A stretch of DNA of 64,000 bases from Lithospermum erythrorhizon (taxonomy: Eukaryota > Streptophyta > Magnoliopsida > Boraginales > Boraginaceae). Below are positions 37,227 through 50,028 of this stretch, piece by piece. The translations under genes and the position numbers were made by a program. The notes under the pieces were generated by a model, which saw nothing but the letters and a program-made list of their open reading frames with translations, was not told the origin of the DNA and searched no databases. Each line of letters opens with the position of its first letter. The stretch's first letter is position 1. The stretch lies in assembly GCA_019722365.1 (NCBI GenBank), contig JADFUC010001453.1, positions 434,001 through 498,000 of the forward strand. The letters are read 5' to 3'.

Positions 37227-37346
37227 AATATTTATTTATTGAGGAAGAAACAATTATTGGCATATAGAAAATCTCAAAACAATACTATAATATTTATTTA
37301 TTGAGGAAGAAACAATTATTGGCATATAGAAAATCTCAAAACAATA
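37227..37346 (+). repeat. Near-perfect 62-bp tandem duplication
   Basis: AATATTTATTTATTGAGGAA starts at 37227 and again at 37289, and the following bases are identical through CTCAAAACAATA. The identity implies a recent event. Confidence 0.9.
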
Positions 37347-37679
37347 AGCAACATCAAAACAAGCCAAAAACGTTAACAGAACGGAAATACGGAATGGGAT
37401 TTGATGGTGTGTTACACATACAGTTGTAAGGAGTATGAGAGATCATAAAATAACTATTGTACATTTATGGGTGAATAGCTAAAAAATGACTCAGTATTTT
37501 TTTATAGGACATGTATTATTGTGAATCTAACTTAAATTAGATGTGATATATATAATGTGGAAATGAGTTCTCATTGGAGAAGAAAACATTTGTGCCTTAC
37601 AAGACATGTCATTTAATCGATAAAAACTTAATTTCTTTCATGTTTCACAATTTCATAGTATTGTTTTTAAATAACAATG

Positions 37680-38882
37680 ACTATACTCCTTTCGTCCTAA
37701 TTTACTTCTATCACGTGAAGAAAACTGCTTCCTCGTCTCTTCAGACTGACATATTGCATTCAACGCAACTTTATCTCTACATTTTTACTTTTATTTTTAA
37801 TAAGATTTTTATTTTCATAATTAATTAAAGATTTTATATCTCCATAATCAAAGATATCGCATTGAGAAGATAAAATGTATTGTGTTTATATTGTTATTGT
37901 GGAGTTTAATTTCAAAAACTGTTTGAGATTCTGTAATAAATCAGTCTAGATCTCACTATTAGTCCAATGAAGCAAAACAAGAGTCCAGTTATGTGTCCGT
38001 TTGTGTTATGGTTTGGATTAGATCCATAATTTTTTTTCGAGTCCAATAATTTCCCAAGTTGATACTAGCAGAACAAATTGTCAAATTATAGAATTGGGAT
38101 TTTGCTTATACCGTTTTAAATTGTAACGACTAACACGACTATATGCTCTAAGGAAATGTTAATCACAATGAATCCAGCGTCAGCTTTAAAACTACATTGT
38201 GAGTCCAATTTTTGAGTAAGATAATCATAGAACAAATCGGAACCATCTCGTTGTAAGTCGATCATTTAATCGGGCATGAGATCACCTGTACCGGATTTAT
38301 CTCGTGATTAAAAGTTGAAGCAAATGGTCCCTTATTTTCATGAGAAATGTATACTAAATTGGACACTTATCAATATAGCGATTCGTATGTCGTGTATTGG
38401 TACATGTTCGCATAGCATCTACTCTAATCTGCCTGGGGCTCAACACATACAAAAGATTAAAGATCGATTCCTACCGATGGTCTCGTAGTATATGAAAAAA
38501 TTTCGTATCACCCGACTCATGGGCTGTGGATTCAACTCGAGCGGATCATATCCTAATTTCCATGTTTAAATTCACAACTTTGAAATTCAATTGTGATAAT
38601 GCTACAAATATAACATATTGCAAAAGGGTCGAAAGCATTCTATTAAGGAGTTATTTAGTATCATCTTATTGAATTGATCTCTATCCTTGATCTCATTAAT
38701 ACAAATAAAGTGATCTAATAGTTCAAATTCACAAGGATATTTGTGTAATTTACTTCCTATTTTAAAAGCATCACATATATAAGCTCATACTTCATTCACG
38801 CCATTATCACTTTCAATTTCAATTTTTTCCGCGAATTCATCAATCGCTTCACTCAAGTAAACTCAATTAATATATATATCGG
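37680..38882 (+). mobile_element. Possible LTR ending at a primer-binding site
   Basis: A TATATAAG box at about 38777 is followed by a C/T-rich stretch and then GGCTGGTATCAAGAGC. Position and order (TATA, R-U5-like sequence, primer-binding site) resemble the right edge of an LTR. The left edge was not found, so the start given is arbitrary. Confidence 0.3.
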
Positions 38883-39123
38883 CTGGTATCAAGAGCTTGG
38901 TGTGATTGCTATCGGCCTAATAATCGCCGAAGTTTTTATCAAGGCTGCCGATTATGGGAGCGACTTTCGAAGGACTGCATCATCTCCGACCATTGTCGCC
39001 GGAGTTGCTACCGTAATAGACGCGGTCGGTTGCGTGATTGAGTCCCCGCTTTTCGACGTGGAGGTTTTTCGCCGGTTGATAATGTCAGAAAACACTATCG
39101 ACATGTGCTTTTTATTCAATTAA
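38883..39123 (+). pseudogene. tRNA-Met primer-binding-site-like motif plus short retroelement-like frame
   Basis: TGGTATCAAGAGC at 38885-38897 differs from the initiator-Met complement TGGTATCAGAGC by one inserted A. A 73-codon GC-richer frame (38902-39123) follows and stops at AT-rich DNA. It has no domain I recognise. It may be the truncated 5' end of a retroelement internal region. Confidence 0.3.
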
Positions 39124-40059
39124 TTTGATTTTTCTATTTTTTCCGTAATTTTAGTCAATAATATTTTTTTTTATATTTCCACGCTTAGTTAATATTGTTG
39201 TATTATTAATGATTTTGTTTGTTTGATGCATAACTTTCTATCATTAGTCGTTGTTTGATGCATAACTTCCATCATTACTGCCAGCGGTTCGCCGATGTTT
39301 TGATGTTATACTTGTACTTTTGTCAATTATCTATTTCTATCATAATTATTTTCACGCACTAGCTATATAGACCTAATTTATTTCATTGTTACAATATATA
39401 TATATGGTATTATTTTTAGTTGTATGCCATAATATAAGTGAGATGTGTTTTTACATCAGATATGACATTAATTTTAGAATTTTGTTTTAATGTCAATTTT
39501 TTATGTGTGTTTCATCATTTAATTAAGGCCACTTAGTTATGTAATTGATTGTTGTTTGAGTGGATGTTTTGATTTATGCAATGAATTTAAATCACATAGT
39601 TATTTAATCGATTGATGTTTTCTATTAATGAATTTACGTGTTTCATGGTTGAATTTTTCTTCTCGAGGCTACTCGTGAATACCTAATGAACTTGCTCATC
39701 ATTAAATTTATTCTTTTAAACAAAATGTTTCCTACACTACTTAACTAAAAATATTACAAAAATGGGGATATACCGACGAGGTTCAGGAAGAGGTATTTAA
39801 TGATTTACAAAGATCTAAAAATTTGTAATCATCACATAAAGCCATGTTAATGCAAAAATATGGACATCAAGTGGGCTTCGATTGTACGTAACTTGAATTT
39901 GTGTTGTTCAATATTTACGAAGTCTGCTTGTCATAATGCCATAATATTATTCCCCGATATACTTTACTTATGTCATTATATTAAGATGATATGGTTTATA
40001 TATCGATATGATTTTCAAATGTGTATCAGGTTTTATGTATTTTTTCTCTTTCTCGACTT

Positions 40060-42667
40060 TGTTTTAAAATCGCATTCTCGTCACAAAATCGCTCATCGGA
40101 GACCCCATCGGTATCCAGTGGGTCTCGATGGGGGGTCTCAATGACCTGGAAGAATTTTTTTGTTGCTTTTTCTCTCATGAACCCATCGAGACCTAGCCTC
40201 CGGATGTCTCATTGGGTGTCAAAAAATAGCCATTTTGTCCTGCTTTAACTCCATTTTTCACCCCCCTTAAATACAAATCTTCCAAACTCTTCCCCAACTT
40301 TTCCCAAATAATTCTAAATGTTTTTATACTCATTTCTCATCTTTAAAACACCAAATCTCTCAAACACATGAGCTTTAATTGTGATTTATCAAAGAGAGTA
40401 AGTTTGGTTTATGCTAAACTTTGAAATGAGAATGGGAAACTAAAGAGCATTCAAGGTGTTTGATGAAATGCTCAAATGGGGAGTTCAAGAGCTTCAAAGT
40501 CTTATCTACTCAACAAGGAGTTGAACAAGCTTCAATGTATTATCTACTCAATGTAAGGAGTTATAAATTGTGCCAAAATTATAATCCTATCAGAGCTCAT
40601 CGAGGAGCATTTAGATCGGGATAAACAACAATCTCTATTCTATAAAGAGATGTCCCATTAAGTTAGAATTTGTTCATACTGTAGGCTCGGCGTCCGAGGT
40701 ATCGCGAGAGACTTTTACTCAATCTAGAATCGGTGCTGATTGGCCGAGTGTTAAGGCTGTCAAGCAATCAGACATGAGTGCCTCCGAGGCAGGAGTTGCA
40801 TCTCCGACTTGATTGGGTTGAAACTCAAAGGCTATCTGGGTTCTGAGCGCAGACAATCCAGAAGTTATGAGCTAAGAGTCAGAAGTCAGGTTTGGGCTTC
40901 ACCAACACTAAGAAGCCAGTCATCTACCGATTCTAAAAGCGAAAGTCTAAAGCGAGTAGGAGCTCTTTGTCGGGGAATGTATTAATAACTCGTGAAAACA
41001 CCACGAGTTTGCATCTTTCCCTACTCTTTACTTTATTGCACATATTATATATATGAATCTAGATTCGATTATATGCTGGGCTTATACGCTTATTGAATAT
41101 GTCGCCATACAATTGAATTTATTGTGTTAAATTGATATGTCAGTTAATCATAAGCTAAAATAGAATATCCTACGTTGATCTGTTAGAATCTAGTATGAAT
41201 TTAACGTGATGTAAACACCAATTCATACATCCCCATTCTCAAAATAATGCAAATTAGTCTAACATAAATATACAAACGTATGAATACGAGAATTCTTCCA
41301 TTTCAACGAAGCGAATCAAGCCAAATCCCCACAAATGCTCACAAGTGAAAGCCCCTTCAAGATCCCAATGCTTGTTCAACACCGAAAAGATGTCCCTGGG
41401 GATTGCACACACCAAGAGGGAAACGAACCGAGAACTCGAATTTGCTAGAGTTGAGATTTTGAATGAGAATCGAAGAGAAAATCTTCCAATTACAATGCGG
41501 AGGAGTGGGTCATGATGCTGAGGGGGTTGAGGTTTTTAAGCATCTTATGCCATGAAAAACCTAATCCCCTCTTAAATACCAAAGCCCCAAAATTCCACTG
41601 CGAAGAACCTTCGTTAGTTAGTTCCTGCTTAATCCTCATTAACTTAATTAGACCGTTGGTGAACTTCTAATCAAATAATGAGTTTACTAGTGAGTTGTTC
41701 TATTTTAATTAACTTAACAATTCAATAAATATTAACGAAGTCACTATCGAATAACTTATCAAGTTATTCATCGATTTTAATTGTTTAATGATTAAACTTG
41801 CAAGTTTAACTAATCGATGTTCATCAACATATATTTGATAAATATATAAATATTGAAAAATACATTTCTCAATATACAAAGCTCTTTGCTTAATTTCATT
41901 CAGCGAAATATTATTCGAATATCATCAGAGGCGCGAATTCTAGGCTCGTGATAGTAAGTTGTAGCACAATTAACAATTTGACCACTACTATTGATTACAA
42001 CGACACCCAGTAAGATCTAGCACCGCCCGGCTAATCCCTTTTTTTTAAATTATCATTGAGAACCACACTAGTAAATATACCATTACTAAGGTAAATTACT
42101 AAGTTCAGTGAATCACAGCTTTAACCAACCCGTAATGAATGATATACAATTGTCGCAACGGCACAATAAAAGCGGAATCAATTCTCATTGATTTCAACAT
42201 CTTAATTCAATATTCATGATTAGATATTTTATCTGACTCCAATGAACTTAATTGGTATATTCCACCGATCAAATCATAATTAAACTTGCTATCAAGAATA
42301 TCTTAAACTCAATTAGTATATCTCATGTATTGAATGGGCGGTATGTTTAATAGATTTTAAGATCGATCAATATTACGAATCTGAATTTAATCAGACATGT
42401 ATTTAATGAGCTAATATTAATATTGATCAAAATGAGTTTTGGATGTTTTATTGCACATAATGATCGCTAGATCGTTTTATTATTTCATCTTATCTAGCAT
42501 TCATTTGAGGGTGTTAATACTACTTAGCCTATTCTCGCATTTGTTTTACAAATTGCCAAAGTCGATGAAACGGTGAAACTTGAATTAAAGTTTGTATAAG
42601 CTCTAAAAGCCACACCACCTCTTAGTCCTTATTCACCCCTCTAAGGACGCCATTACATGTGCTAACA
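40060..42667 (-). mobile_element. Diverged large LTR (same family as 60063-62207), with internal insertion
   Basis: Read in reverse complement from 42667 the sequence starts TGTTAGCACATG, then CGTCCTTAGAGGGGTGAATA, matching the start of the 60063 element (TGTTAAGCGC, then CGTCTTTAGAGGGGGATGAA). Matching blocks run through 42180-42667, 41041-41160 and 40250-41040, for example GCTAGATCGTTTTA, AATATGTCGCCATACAATTG and CTTCCCCAACTTTTCCC. A segment at about 41200-42180 has no counterpart and looks like a later insertion. The left boundary is diffuse and no coding sequence remains, so it is most likely an old solo LTR. Confidence 0.65.
41205..42180 (-). mobile_element. Probable nested LTR-like insertion
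   Basis: This roughly 1-kb segment interrupts the homology between the two large LTRs. On the minus strand it contains GGTATTTAAGAGGGG followed by a C/T-rich leader-like stretch, as in an LTR promoter. The left edge is near TGATGTAAACACC. Exact ends and a target duplication could not be fixed. Confidence 0.4.
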
Positions 42668-45600
42668 AAACAACAAGATAGACATTAGAATGGAAGAATA
42701 CTCCAATCGATTCATCAGAATCTCTTCAATTACCCTGCAACCAAATTAGCATAGAAAATCACAAACTTCATAAGTATCATGAGTATTGTATAACAAGACA
42801 ACAAAAATAATTTCTAATAGAAAATTAAGGAGTATCCCCAAGTGATGAAACACGCTAGAATACATACAGAACATGGAAATCAATTAATTGTGCATGCAAC
42901 TTTGAGAAAATTAAAACATTGAGACCTGGTTACAAGTATCTCTCGAGATAATGTACTAAAAAAAATTGATATTAAATCGAATCACACTCTTCCATATATA
43001 TTAAATACAATCCTAACTTAGTGAAATAAGATTCTTTTCGTTATTATGGATCTAATACACCTAACTTCCAACTAATTTCCAAGTCCCAACTTAGAACTCA
43101 TGCTTAGCTCGTGTGCACAATTTGGTCTCTTTCAATTGACCAGAATATTAAGAGTCTACCGTGATGCTTCCTTCAATATAGCTAACCTTGTCATGAAAGT
43201 ATTACCTCTATTCAAATTTCTGGAAAGGAACACGGTCTGCAATCTGTGAGTTTGTTCAGTTCAACCGCCTCAACCAAGTCCTCTGACGCTCAACGCCAAC
43301 TACAACCAATTTCACCTTCTAACCCAGCTTAAGTCAGTTGTTTATATAATTTTTCTCCTATCAGATCATAATTTTATATACCATTTCTCGGTATGTAAAT
43401 GTATCTATATGTGGTTTTTTTCTTTTGTTTTTGGTCTTTGCTAACATCTAGTTGTTTTGGTTTTCTACCCATTGCTCTCAGATATCACAAATTTAATGTT
43501 AAATATATTTATTTAATATTATAGAAACTTGACATAATGAAAAGAATACAACAATATATCTATACCCTGAATATCAGGTGAACGTGGCATAGTTTTAAAA
43601 AATTACATTCAACATATCTATATTCTCGTAATATTACTGAACGTAGTACAATGAAAATAATTACATAGCTCGAACTGGAGGACATTAATAATTAAAGAAA
43701 TGCCATGTATCTTTAGCTTCTCTGAAAGAGTTTCGATTATAAGATCATAAAAGTTAAAACTCTACAACACATTCAAACATCATCCATGCAGGGTACCCCT
43801 TTGCCAACCTAGTAATCTACCAAAGTCCAAAACACAATTGACATATGTCTCCAAAATCGATAAACTAAGCATATAAGCATCAGAAGACATGTGAACAAAC
43901 ATTGGCTACTAAACTACTTCAGCCTGGCCAGGATTCAATTCGCACGTAATGCTCAATTTCTTTATTTCAAAATCACCACAAGATATTCAAATTCAATCGA
44001 CGAAGAAGAGGATATACCATGCCTTTCAAACCTCATATTCATGGCCACCGCCAGTGTTCAGCCTACAACAAGAGTCGCCTCAGATCGAAAGTTAACCTTA
44101 ACGCTTGGCCAGATTGTGCGGCTTAAGAGCGTAGAAAATCTAAAAACATAGACATAACATAAACCGTCCCAGTGACTTGTCTCTGCAACCATCTTGGTTT
44201 CAAAAATACAAAACAAAATTTGTAAAGAATTCAAGGAATATCATTTCAAGAAAGTCACTTAATAGAAAGTCTCATTGAATATTGATAGAAATTCATAATC
44301 TAGACAAAAAAAGAACAACTCAACATTTGCCACGAGTTAATAAGGCTTATTCATTATATATGTTGAATAAGGTTTATTCAACATATCTATAATAAACATA
44401 ATATAAGTAAACATATACAACAAATACATAATGAGTAAAAAACTGGACAATCTTTTTAGGAAATGAGTAAAAAATAGGGAATAATTGAATAATTATAGGA
44501 TTACAGAAACTTAAACTCAAATATAAAATTGTTATCATTATCATCAAATTAATTTACAAAAACCTAAACATAAAATTGTTATCATTATCATTAAATTAAT
44601 TCACAAAACTAGTTAAAATACAACAATAAATTTGAAACTATTATTCAATTAGGTCGAAATTCAACATATATAATGAATAAATTCAACGAGCAACATAAAA
44701 GAAAGGAATGTTGAGTTGAGAGAATTCTATATGAAGAATCAATGAGGGTGGGTGGACAGTGTATACATTCGAAGTATTGAAGAACTTATGAGGAGATCCA
44801 TAATCTCTTTTAATTCCCATCACTAAATTTTGCTTAATTTAGTTGTTGTAAAGTATGTTGTCGGCCAACTATACACCCCAGTCGAGAGTGAGTCCACAAT
44901 AATGTATTCGTTGAAATTAAAAATCTTGAAGAAGACTTTGCAAGCATGGGGATGTGACATAGATTATATATTGATGATCCAAGTCATTGAATTTAGAACA
45001 CAAATCTCTATCTACCTCATCACCTTCCTTTGTTCCTTCTCAATTATATGCTTTTATTTCCCCATGAAAAAGACTACATTGACCATTGAGCTTAAGTTGC
45101 CATCTTTCTTCTAAATTTCACCATAACAAAGATCATGTTTTATATGGTCTCCAGACTCTCCCCTAATCTTTCACGTAATCCAATTTCAGAAATTGACCGT
45201 TGACTGTTCCAACACCATAAGTCCACAACCCAAACATTTTTCAGAAGCTGATAAATACATAAATCAAGTAGGGATATATAGTTACGTTGAATCATCGACA
45301 ATATTGTCCCTACTACACGTGTGGTTTGATTAGGAACGGTGGCTTGACTATACATTAAATGTGAAAAACAAACGTAATTTTTCATCAACAATTAGTTTTT
45401 CGATATACTTTCATTAATTTTAATCGTTCCATAATATAGATACTTTCATTCTAATTATTGTAGAGTTATTTGTTCAAAACATGATAACTCAAGTGATGAT
45501 ATATAAGAATGAACAGTTTCAATTATTTATTTCTTGAACTTCAAATTCAAACTATGAATTATGATACAAAATTGGTACTATTATATATTTCATCTAATAG

Positions 45601-46178
45601 TTGTTTGTTTACAATTTCAATGTAATTTTTTATAATTTTAATATAACTTTTCATAATCTCTTAATGAAATATTTTTCATCTAAACAATTATAATAATTAT
45701 GAAACGGATAGAATATTACAGTATATCTTGTCAACTAGAAGAAGTAAAAGTGCCAATACGTTTTTGAGAAGCAGGAAACAATTGAAATGTTCCACCAATT
45801 TAATGAATCACACATGGTACAACTTGCTAAGGTTGATACGAACCAAACGAATTTTGTAAAAGACATTCTTCAGCGTTTCCCTTTCTCGACTACGCTTTGC
45901 AGCCTAGGCTGGGCCATGCACAAAATAATACGAGTAATGAATACTCCGTAATTAAACCACATTACTATTCTGGTGTGTATAGTGTTGCCCGTATAAGTAC
46001 CAATCAAGAACTGTAGAATAACAGTAATCTACTTATGATGATTTGTCCTTATGTTCTTGATTCCAATATCTAATTGTGTTGGCTGCCTAGCTAGAGATAG
46101 AAGATTTTAGAACTACATTCATTAGGTATTTAGGTCAAATAAGCACGGAGTAATAAGTTTCAGCTCCACTTCCTCCCT
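42668..46178. other. AT-rich intergenic DNA
   Basis: No supportable gene. The open frames at 43891-44151, 44830-45114 and 45140-45391 (minus) have no recognisable motif. A 48-bp tandem repeat at 44523-44618 is listed separately. Confidence 0.4.
44523..44618 (+). repeat. 48-bp tandem duplication
   Basis: TAAAATTGTTATCATTATCA begins at 44523 and at 44571. The copies differ at a few bases (ATCAAATTAATTTACAAAA versus ATTAAATTAATTCACAAAA). Confidence 0.8.
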
Positions 46179-46520
46179 TTATGATCCGTTTGTTTTGAGG
46201 TGAATCTTGATCCGTTTATTTTGAGGTGAATCTAGGTAAATCGAGGATAATATCCTCATTTATTTTGTTTGGGATTCTAAAAATTAATATATTTTACCTA
46301 AGAAAATGGATTTAGCTATTAGACTCACCTAAAATAGGCTATATTCAACTTAAAATCATTCACTTTCAAAACGGAGTATAATGTATTTAATTGGTCAGAG
46401 TTAATATTATACAAACGATATTTTAATGCATTCACCTAGATTCACCTCGATTCTCATTTCCTAAATTAATTTTAAAAGATTATCCTCTCCTCTATTCACC
46501 TTAATCCAAACGTACCATAA
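46179..46520. mobile_element. MITE with inverted termini
   Basis: Left end TTATGATCCGTTTGTTTTGA then GGTGAAT; right end in reverse complement TTATGGTACGTTTGGATTAA then GGTGAAT. A second inner pair, GAGGTGAATCTAGGT (about 46226) and ACCTAGATTCACCTC (about 46435), is perfectly inverted, so the 342-bp element folds back twice. It has no coding capacity. The superfamily is uncertain; the GTTTG-type ends resemble PIF/Harbinger Tourist elements. Confidence 0.75.
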
Positions 46521-47857
46521 GTAGTGCATAAGTGGAGCTATCGACTTGATTGGGACGGAGCGAGCCTCGAGCTTTTCTTTAGGCTTAACAGCTTGATGAG
46601 CCTCCTTGTTACTTGTTAGACTTGAATTTATTATTACTCTGTATAAATCAAAATTAATATTCATTCCAGGCAATTCATATTACATCTATGTACACTATAG
46701 TAGTATATATAGTATTATACAATGACTTTTCTATTGAAATTTAATATTTGATATTTCTATAAAAATTAATAAAAATTAACACCTAAACGGAGTAAATTTG
46801 AGATTTGAATAAAGCCTTAATCAAGTGAGTTTGTTCAAAACTCAGTTCAGTTTTAGCTCGATTTGGTGAACAAACAGCGAATCGAGCCTTTAGCTAAGGT
46901 GGGGTTGCAGCATGCATGTACAACTCTGCCACCTTTAATATGCCTCCTATTGAGTATCATTCTTTATAATAGGGTACACAGTGATATAATGCACGCAATA
47001 CAGTACAATTAGACATAGAACGGGACATAATTAGACACGTATAAAAGCGGCGGTTGATCATATCTGTAAAAATTCAAAACAAGATATCAATATCTAGAGA
47101 ATTCATTTTAAAAAGATTAATCTAGGATTAAAATTAAAAATATTAAGTAATTCTTAGTCAAATTTCTCAATTAATTTGAAATGAAGGTACTTTATATAGA
47201 AATTTCTTCTATTTACAATTTGTCCTCATTTGCTGCACTTATTTTGACTATATAGGTGAAATAAGAATGAAGATGAAATGTTGGCCATGCAATTAGAATC
47301 CTTGGCATTCACCTTGCATATGTAGTTGAATCATTGATAACTATAGTTCAAATGAGTTTTTAACCACTTAATATACCAAACAATCATTCATACCATATAT
47401 ATGGTCTCAAAATAAGTACAATGCACTTTGGTGGATTATTTTTATAAGTACAATGGAATCTTAAATTGCTACTCCGTGTAAGACATGACTAAGGGGAAAG
47501 AGTTCTGAAGTATTAATTTTCTTTACATAAAGGGGGAGTTGTTGAGGTTGTTTTTACTTGGTTTGGGAATTGTTGAAAGACAGTGAAAAAGCCTGCAAGA
47601 GAATCTAAGGCTTAAACTCGGCAAAACAGAGGAAGCCACACTTTATTTAAAATCCTTTGTGCTCAGTTTGATAGTTTCTTTGTCTGTGAACTACCACTAC
47701 TCATCTTTCACTATCTTAACCTGCCATATCCCAAACACTCTCTTTTGCATGGAGAAATCAGAATATGAATTGAGTTAGAAGATTCCAAATTCATCTAGAG
47801 TGAATTGGGTTGGTTTTCTTGATCATTGTGTATACAAAAGTAGCCAGGGTGAGGTTC
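46521..47857. other. Upstream region of the EPFL gene
   Basis: AT-rich. The last 300 bases before the start codon are richer in C and probably include the leader. No TATA box was placed with confidence. Confidence 0.35.
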
Positions 47858-49784
47858 ATGATGAACAAAAGGCTTCTTGTTTTCTTGATCTCATGTTTCT
47901 GTCTTTGTGAAATCTTCATCAACTCATCCAGAACTGATCATTCAGGTGAGCTACATTATATTTTCTGGTCTTATAGCACTCTTGATTAAGTATTCCTTAG
48001 GTACAAATTGAACATGAAATGAATTTTTTCTTCATTTTAGCAAGAGATTTTAGTTTCTTACGAAGGATATGTTAAAAGTGTATGTTTTTCAATCGAGAAG
48101 ATTGAATTATGGGATTCGGTTTTCACCAATATAAAAATAATATGGATGGCTGCATTTTCGTAAAGTGTTGTAATCACCTAACACGTACGACGGTACGAGT
48201 ATGCTCATTATCTAGTACATAGCTATTCAACCTCTTCTAAGTGATTATACTTCAAATGAAAAAAAAAATGAATATCAACAAACTAAACATGTTCAAATTT
48301 ATTATTGATGTATTACTAATTAGTACAGTGGATCCAACACGATAGTCTGTGTCATCGATGATAATTCATATGGAGTAATTAATAAATATGTCATTTTATT
48401 TATTTTGTTCACTAGGTCTTTCCACTCTACATTTTTTTAGAACTATATATGCATGGTGTTCAAGTTCTTGATACTAATTAGTTGTATGTACATTTTAGAA
48501 CCCAGATTCCAGTTTTCCGTTGCATCTGATCTTCATATCCAGGTACGTTATTTGCCAAATTTTATTTTACAAAAAAAACTAAAAAAATTGAGTCATGTTT
48601 GATTATTAGATTCCTTGGTACACCATCAATAACATGGTTACACGACTAGGGGATAGGGTCAAGTACAGAAATAGAATAACGGATGAATTGAATTATAACA
48701 TGCCATGGTTAAAGAGGTCTCAAACAAATGCATGTGTTCCATCTTTTTCCTTTTGGCCTTTTGGCAAAGGTTGTGAGGAGTAGATAACAAATGGAAATTT
48801 TAGACCACTCATTGGAAACGTTAATTTGTCATTCTTTTTATGGGTCTCAATGTGGTCTAATAATGTTTGACAATAATGTCATTCATATGCAACTTAATAA
48901 TTAATGTTCTTTATTGGAAAATTCTCCTGACCTCTATGTTGTCGTGTCCTCATTGCACGAATTGTAAGAACATGACAATTGACATATATGACGTGTTGAA
49001 AGCTGCATGCATCTCCCAAGCACTCTAGCAATCTCACAAAACCTTCTCACAATAATTTGCTAGTAATATATTTACCATTAACTGATCTTCAATGACTTGA
49101 ACATCTAATAATATGATGTACATAGTCTGATTCAGAACGTACTATAAATCATAACTCATAAGTGAAAGTAACATTGATTCTTGACTAACAAAGACACTTG
49201 AGTTAAATGCTTGGAGAAATAGATAGAGATGAATTTGAATGATTAATCTTTCAAATTTGTTAAAATAAATATTGCTAACAAAATAGATGAAGTAACTAAC
49301 ATTTTTCTTTCTGTATACACAAATATTCAATAAATAAAGATTTTGTAAATACTAAAGTTATATATTATGTATTAAAAAATAAGTTAAATGAAAAAATTAC
49401 ATTATTACACTTCCTCCATTCCATAAAATTGTCTACTTTCACGTTTTTCATTTATGAAAACTTGTCCCAATATGTTTCCGAAAACCTGAGAGCTAAAAAT
49501 AATACTCCGTATCAAGAACTTAAGAGTGTGTTTTATATTTGTTGTCAAAAATCAAAAAGCCCCAAGTGGACACTAAAATCATTCTGAAATGGAGAATGCA
49601 GAGCCAAGGAAGGAGGCTCCTAGGTATACCAGGATCATTTCCTCCCCGGTGCACATCGAAGTGTGGCAGATGCACACCGTGCAAGCCGGTTCACGTACCA
49701 GTTCCGCCTGGAACACCAGTCATGGCAGAGTACTATCCAGAGGCATGGAGATGCAAATGTGGTAACAGATTGTACATGCCATAA
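47858..49784 (+). CDS. EPFL: EPIDERMAL PATTERNING FACTOR-like secreted peptide (EPFL4/5/6, CHALLAH-type)
   Basis: Three exons: 47858-47945, 48499-48542 (44 bases, joined in phases 1 and 0) and about 49560-49784. Exon 1 encodes MMN-KRLLVFLISCFCLCEIF, a signal peptide. Exon 2 is a spacer, EPRFQFSVASDLHIQ. Exon 3 ends with the mature peptide: PPRCTSKCGRCTPCKPVHVP, a short loop with PPGTPV, then EYYPEAWRCKCGNRLYMP, with six cysteines in the EPFL spacing. Known for the family: apoplastic cysteine-rich ligands of ERECTA-family receptor kinases and TMM, controlling stomatal patterning, stem growth and organ shape. The C-terminal YYPEAWRCKCGN-LYMP form points to the EPFL4/5/6 clade. The exon 3 start is uncertain: AG at 49558-49559 has a weak pyrimidine tract, and an in-phase AG 26 bases further on is the alternative. 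The coding total is about 119 residues. Confidence 0.9.
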
Positions 49785-50028
49785 TGAAAAGAAGTTGTTG
49801 CTTCAGAATACTTGCATTGCTTACAAATGCAGAAAACAGGAATAGATCAATCACTATAGGATTTAAGATTGTGTTTGTATAGGTTATACTTCAAGGCAGG
49901 ACCTTATATTTGGCAAATAAATCATTTGGCTCCTATGAATATAATTTTTAATTATTTGGATGCATTACATTCACTAAGAAAGCCACATTCGGGTGTAAAG
50001 TAGAACATGAAACAATAAGCTCCAAAAA

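Noticed and set aside
38902..39123. A stand-alone small membrane-protein gene
   Set aside because: It sits immediately after a primer-binding-site-like motif and has no promoter or family match. A retroelement remnant is more likely.
44830..45391. Possible small genes at 44.8-45.4 kb
   Set aside because: AT-rich frames without motifs, signal peptides of convincing form, or splice context.
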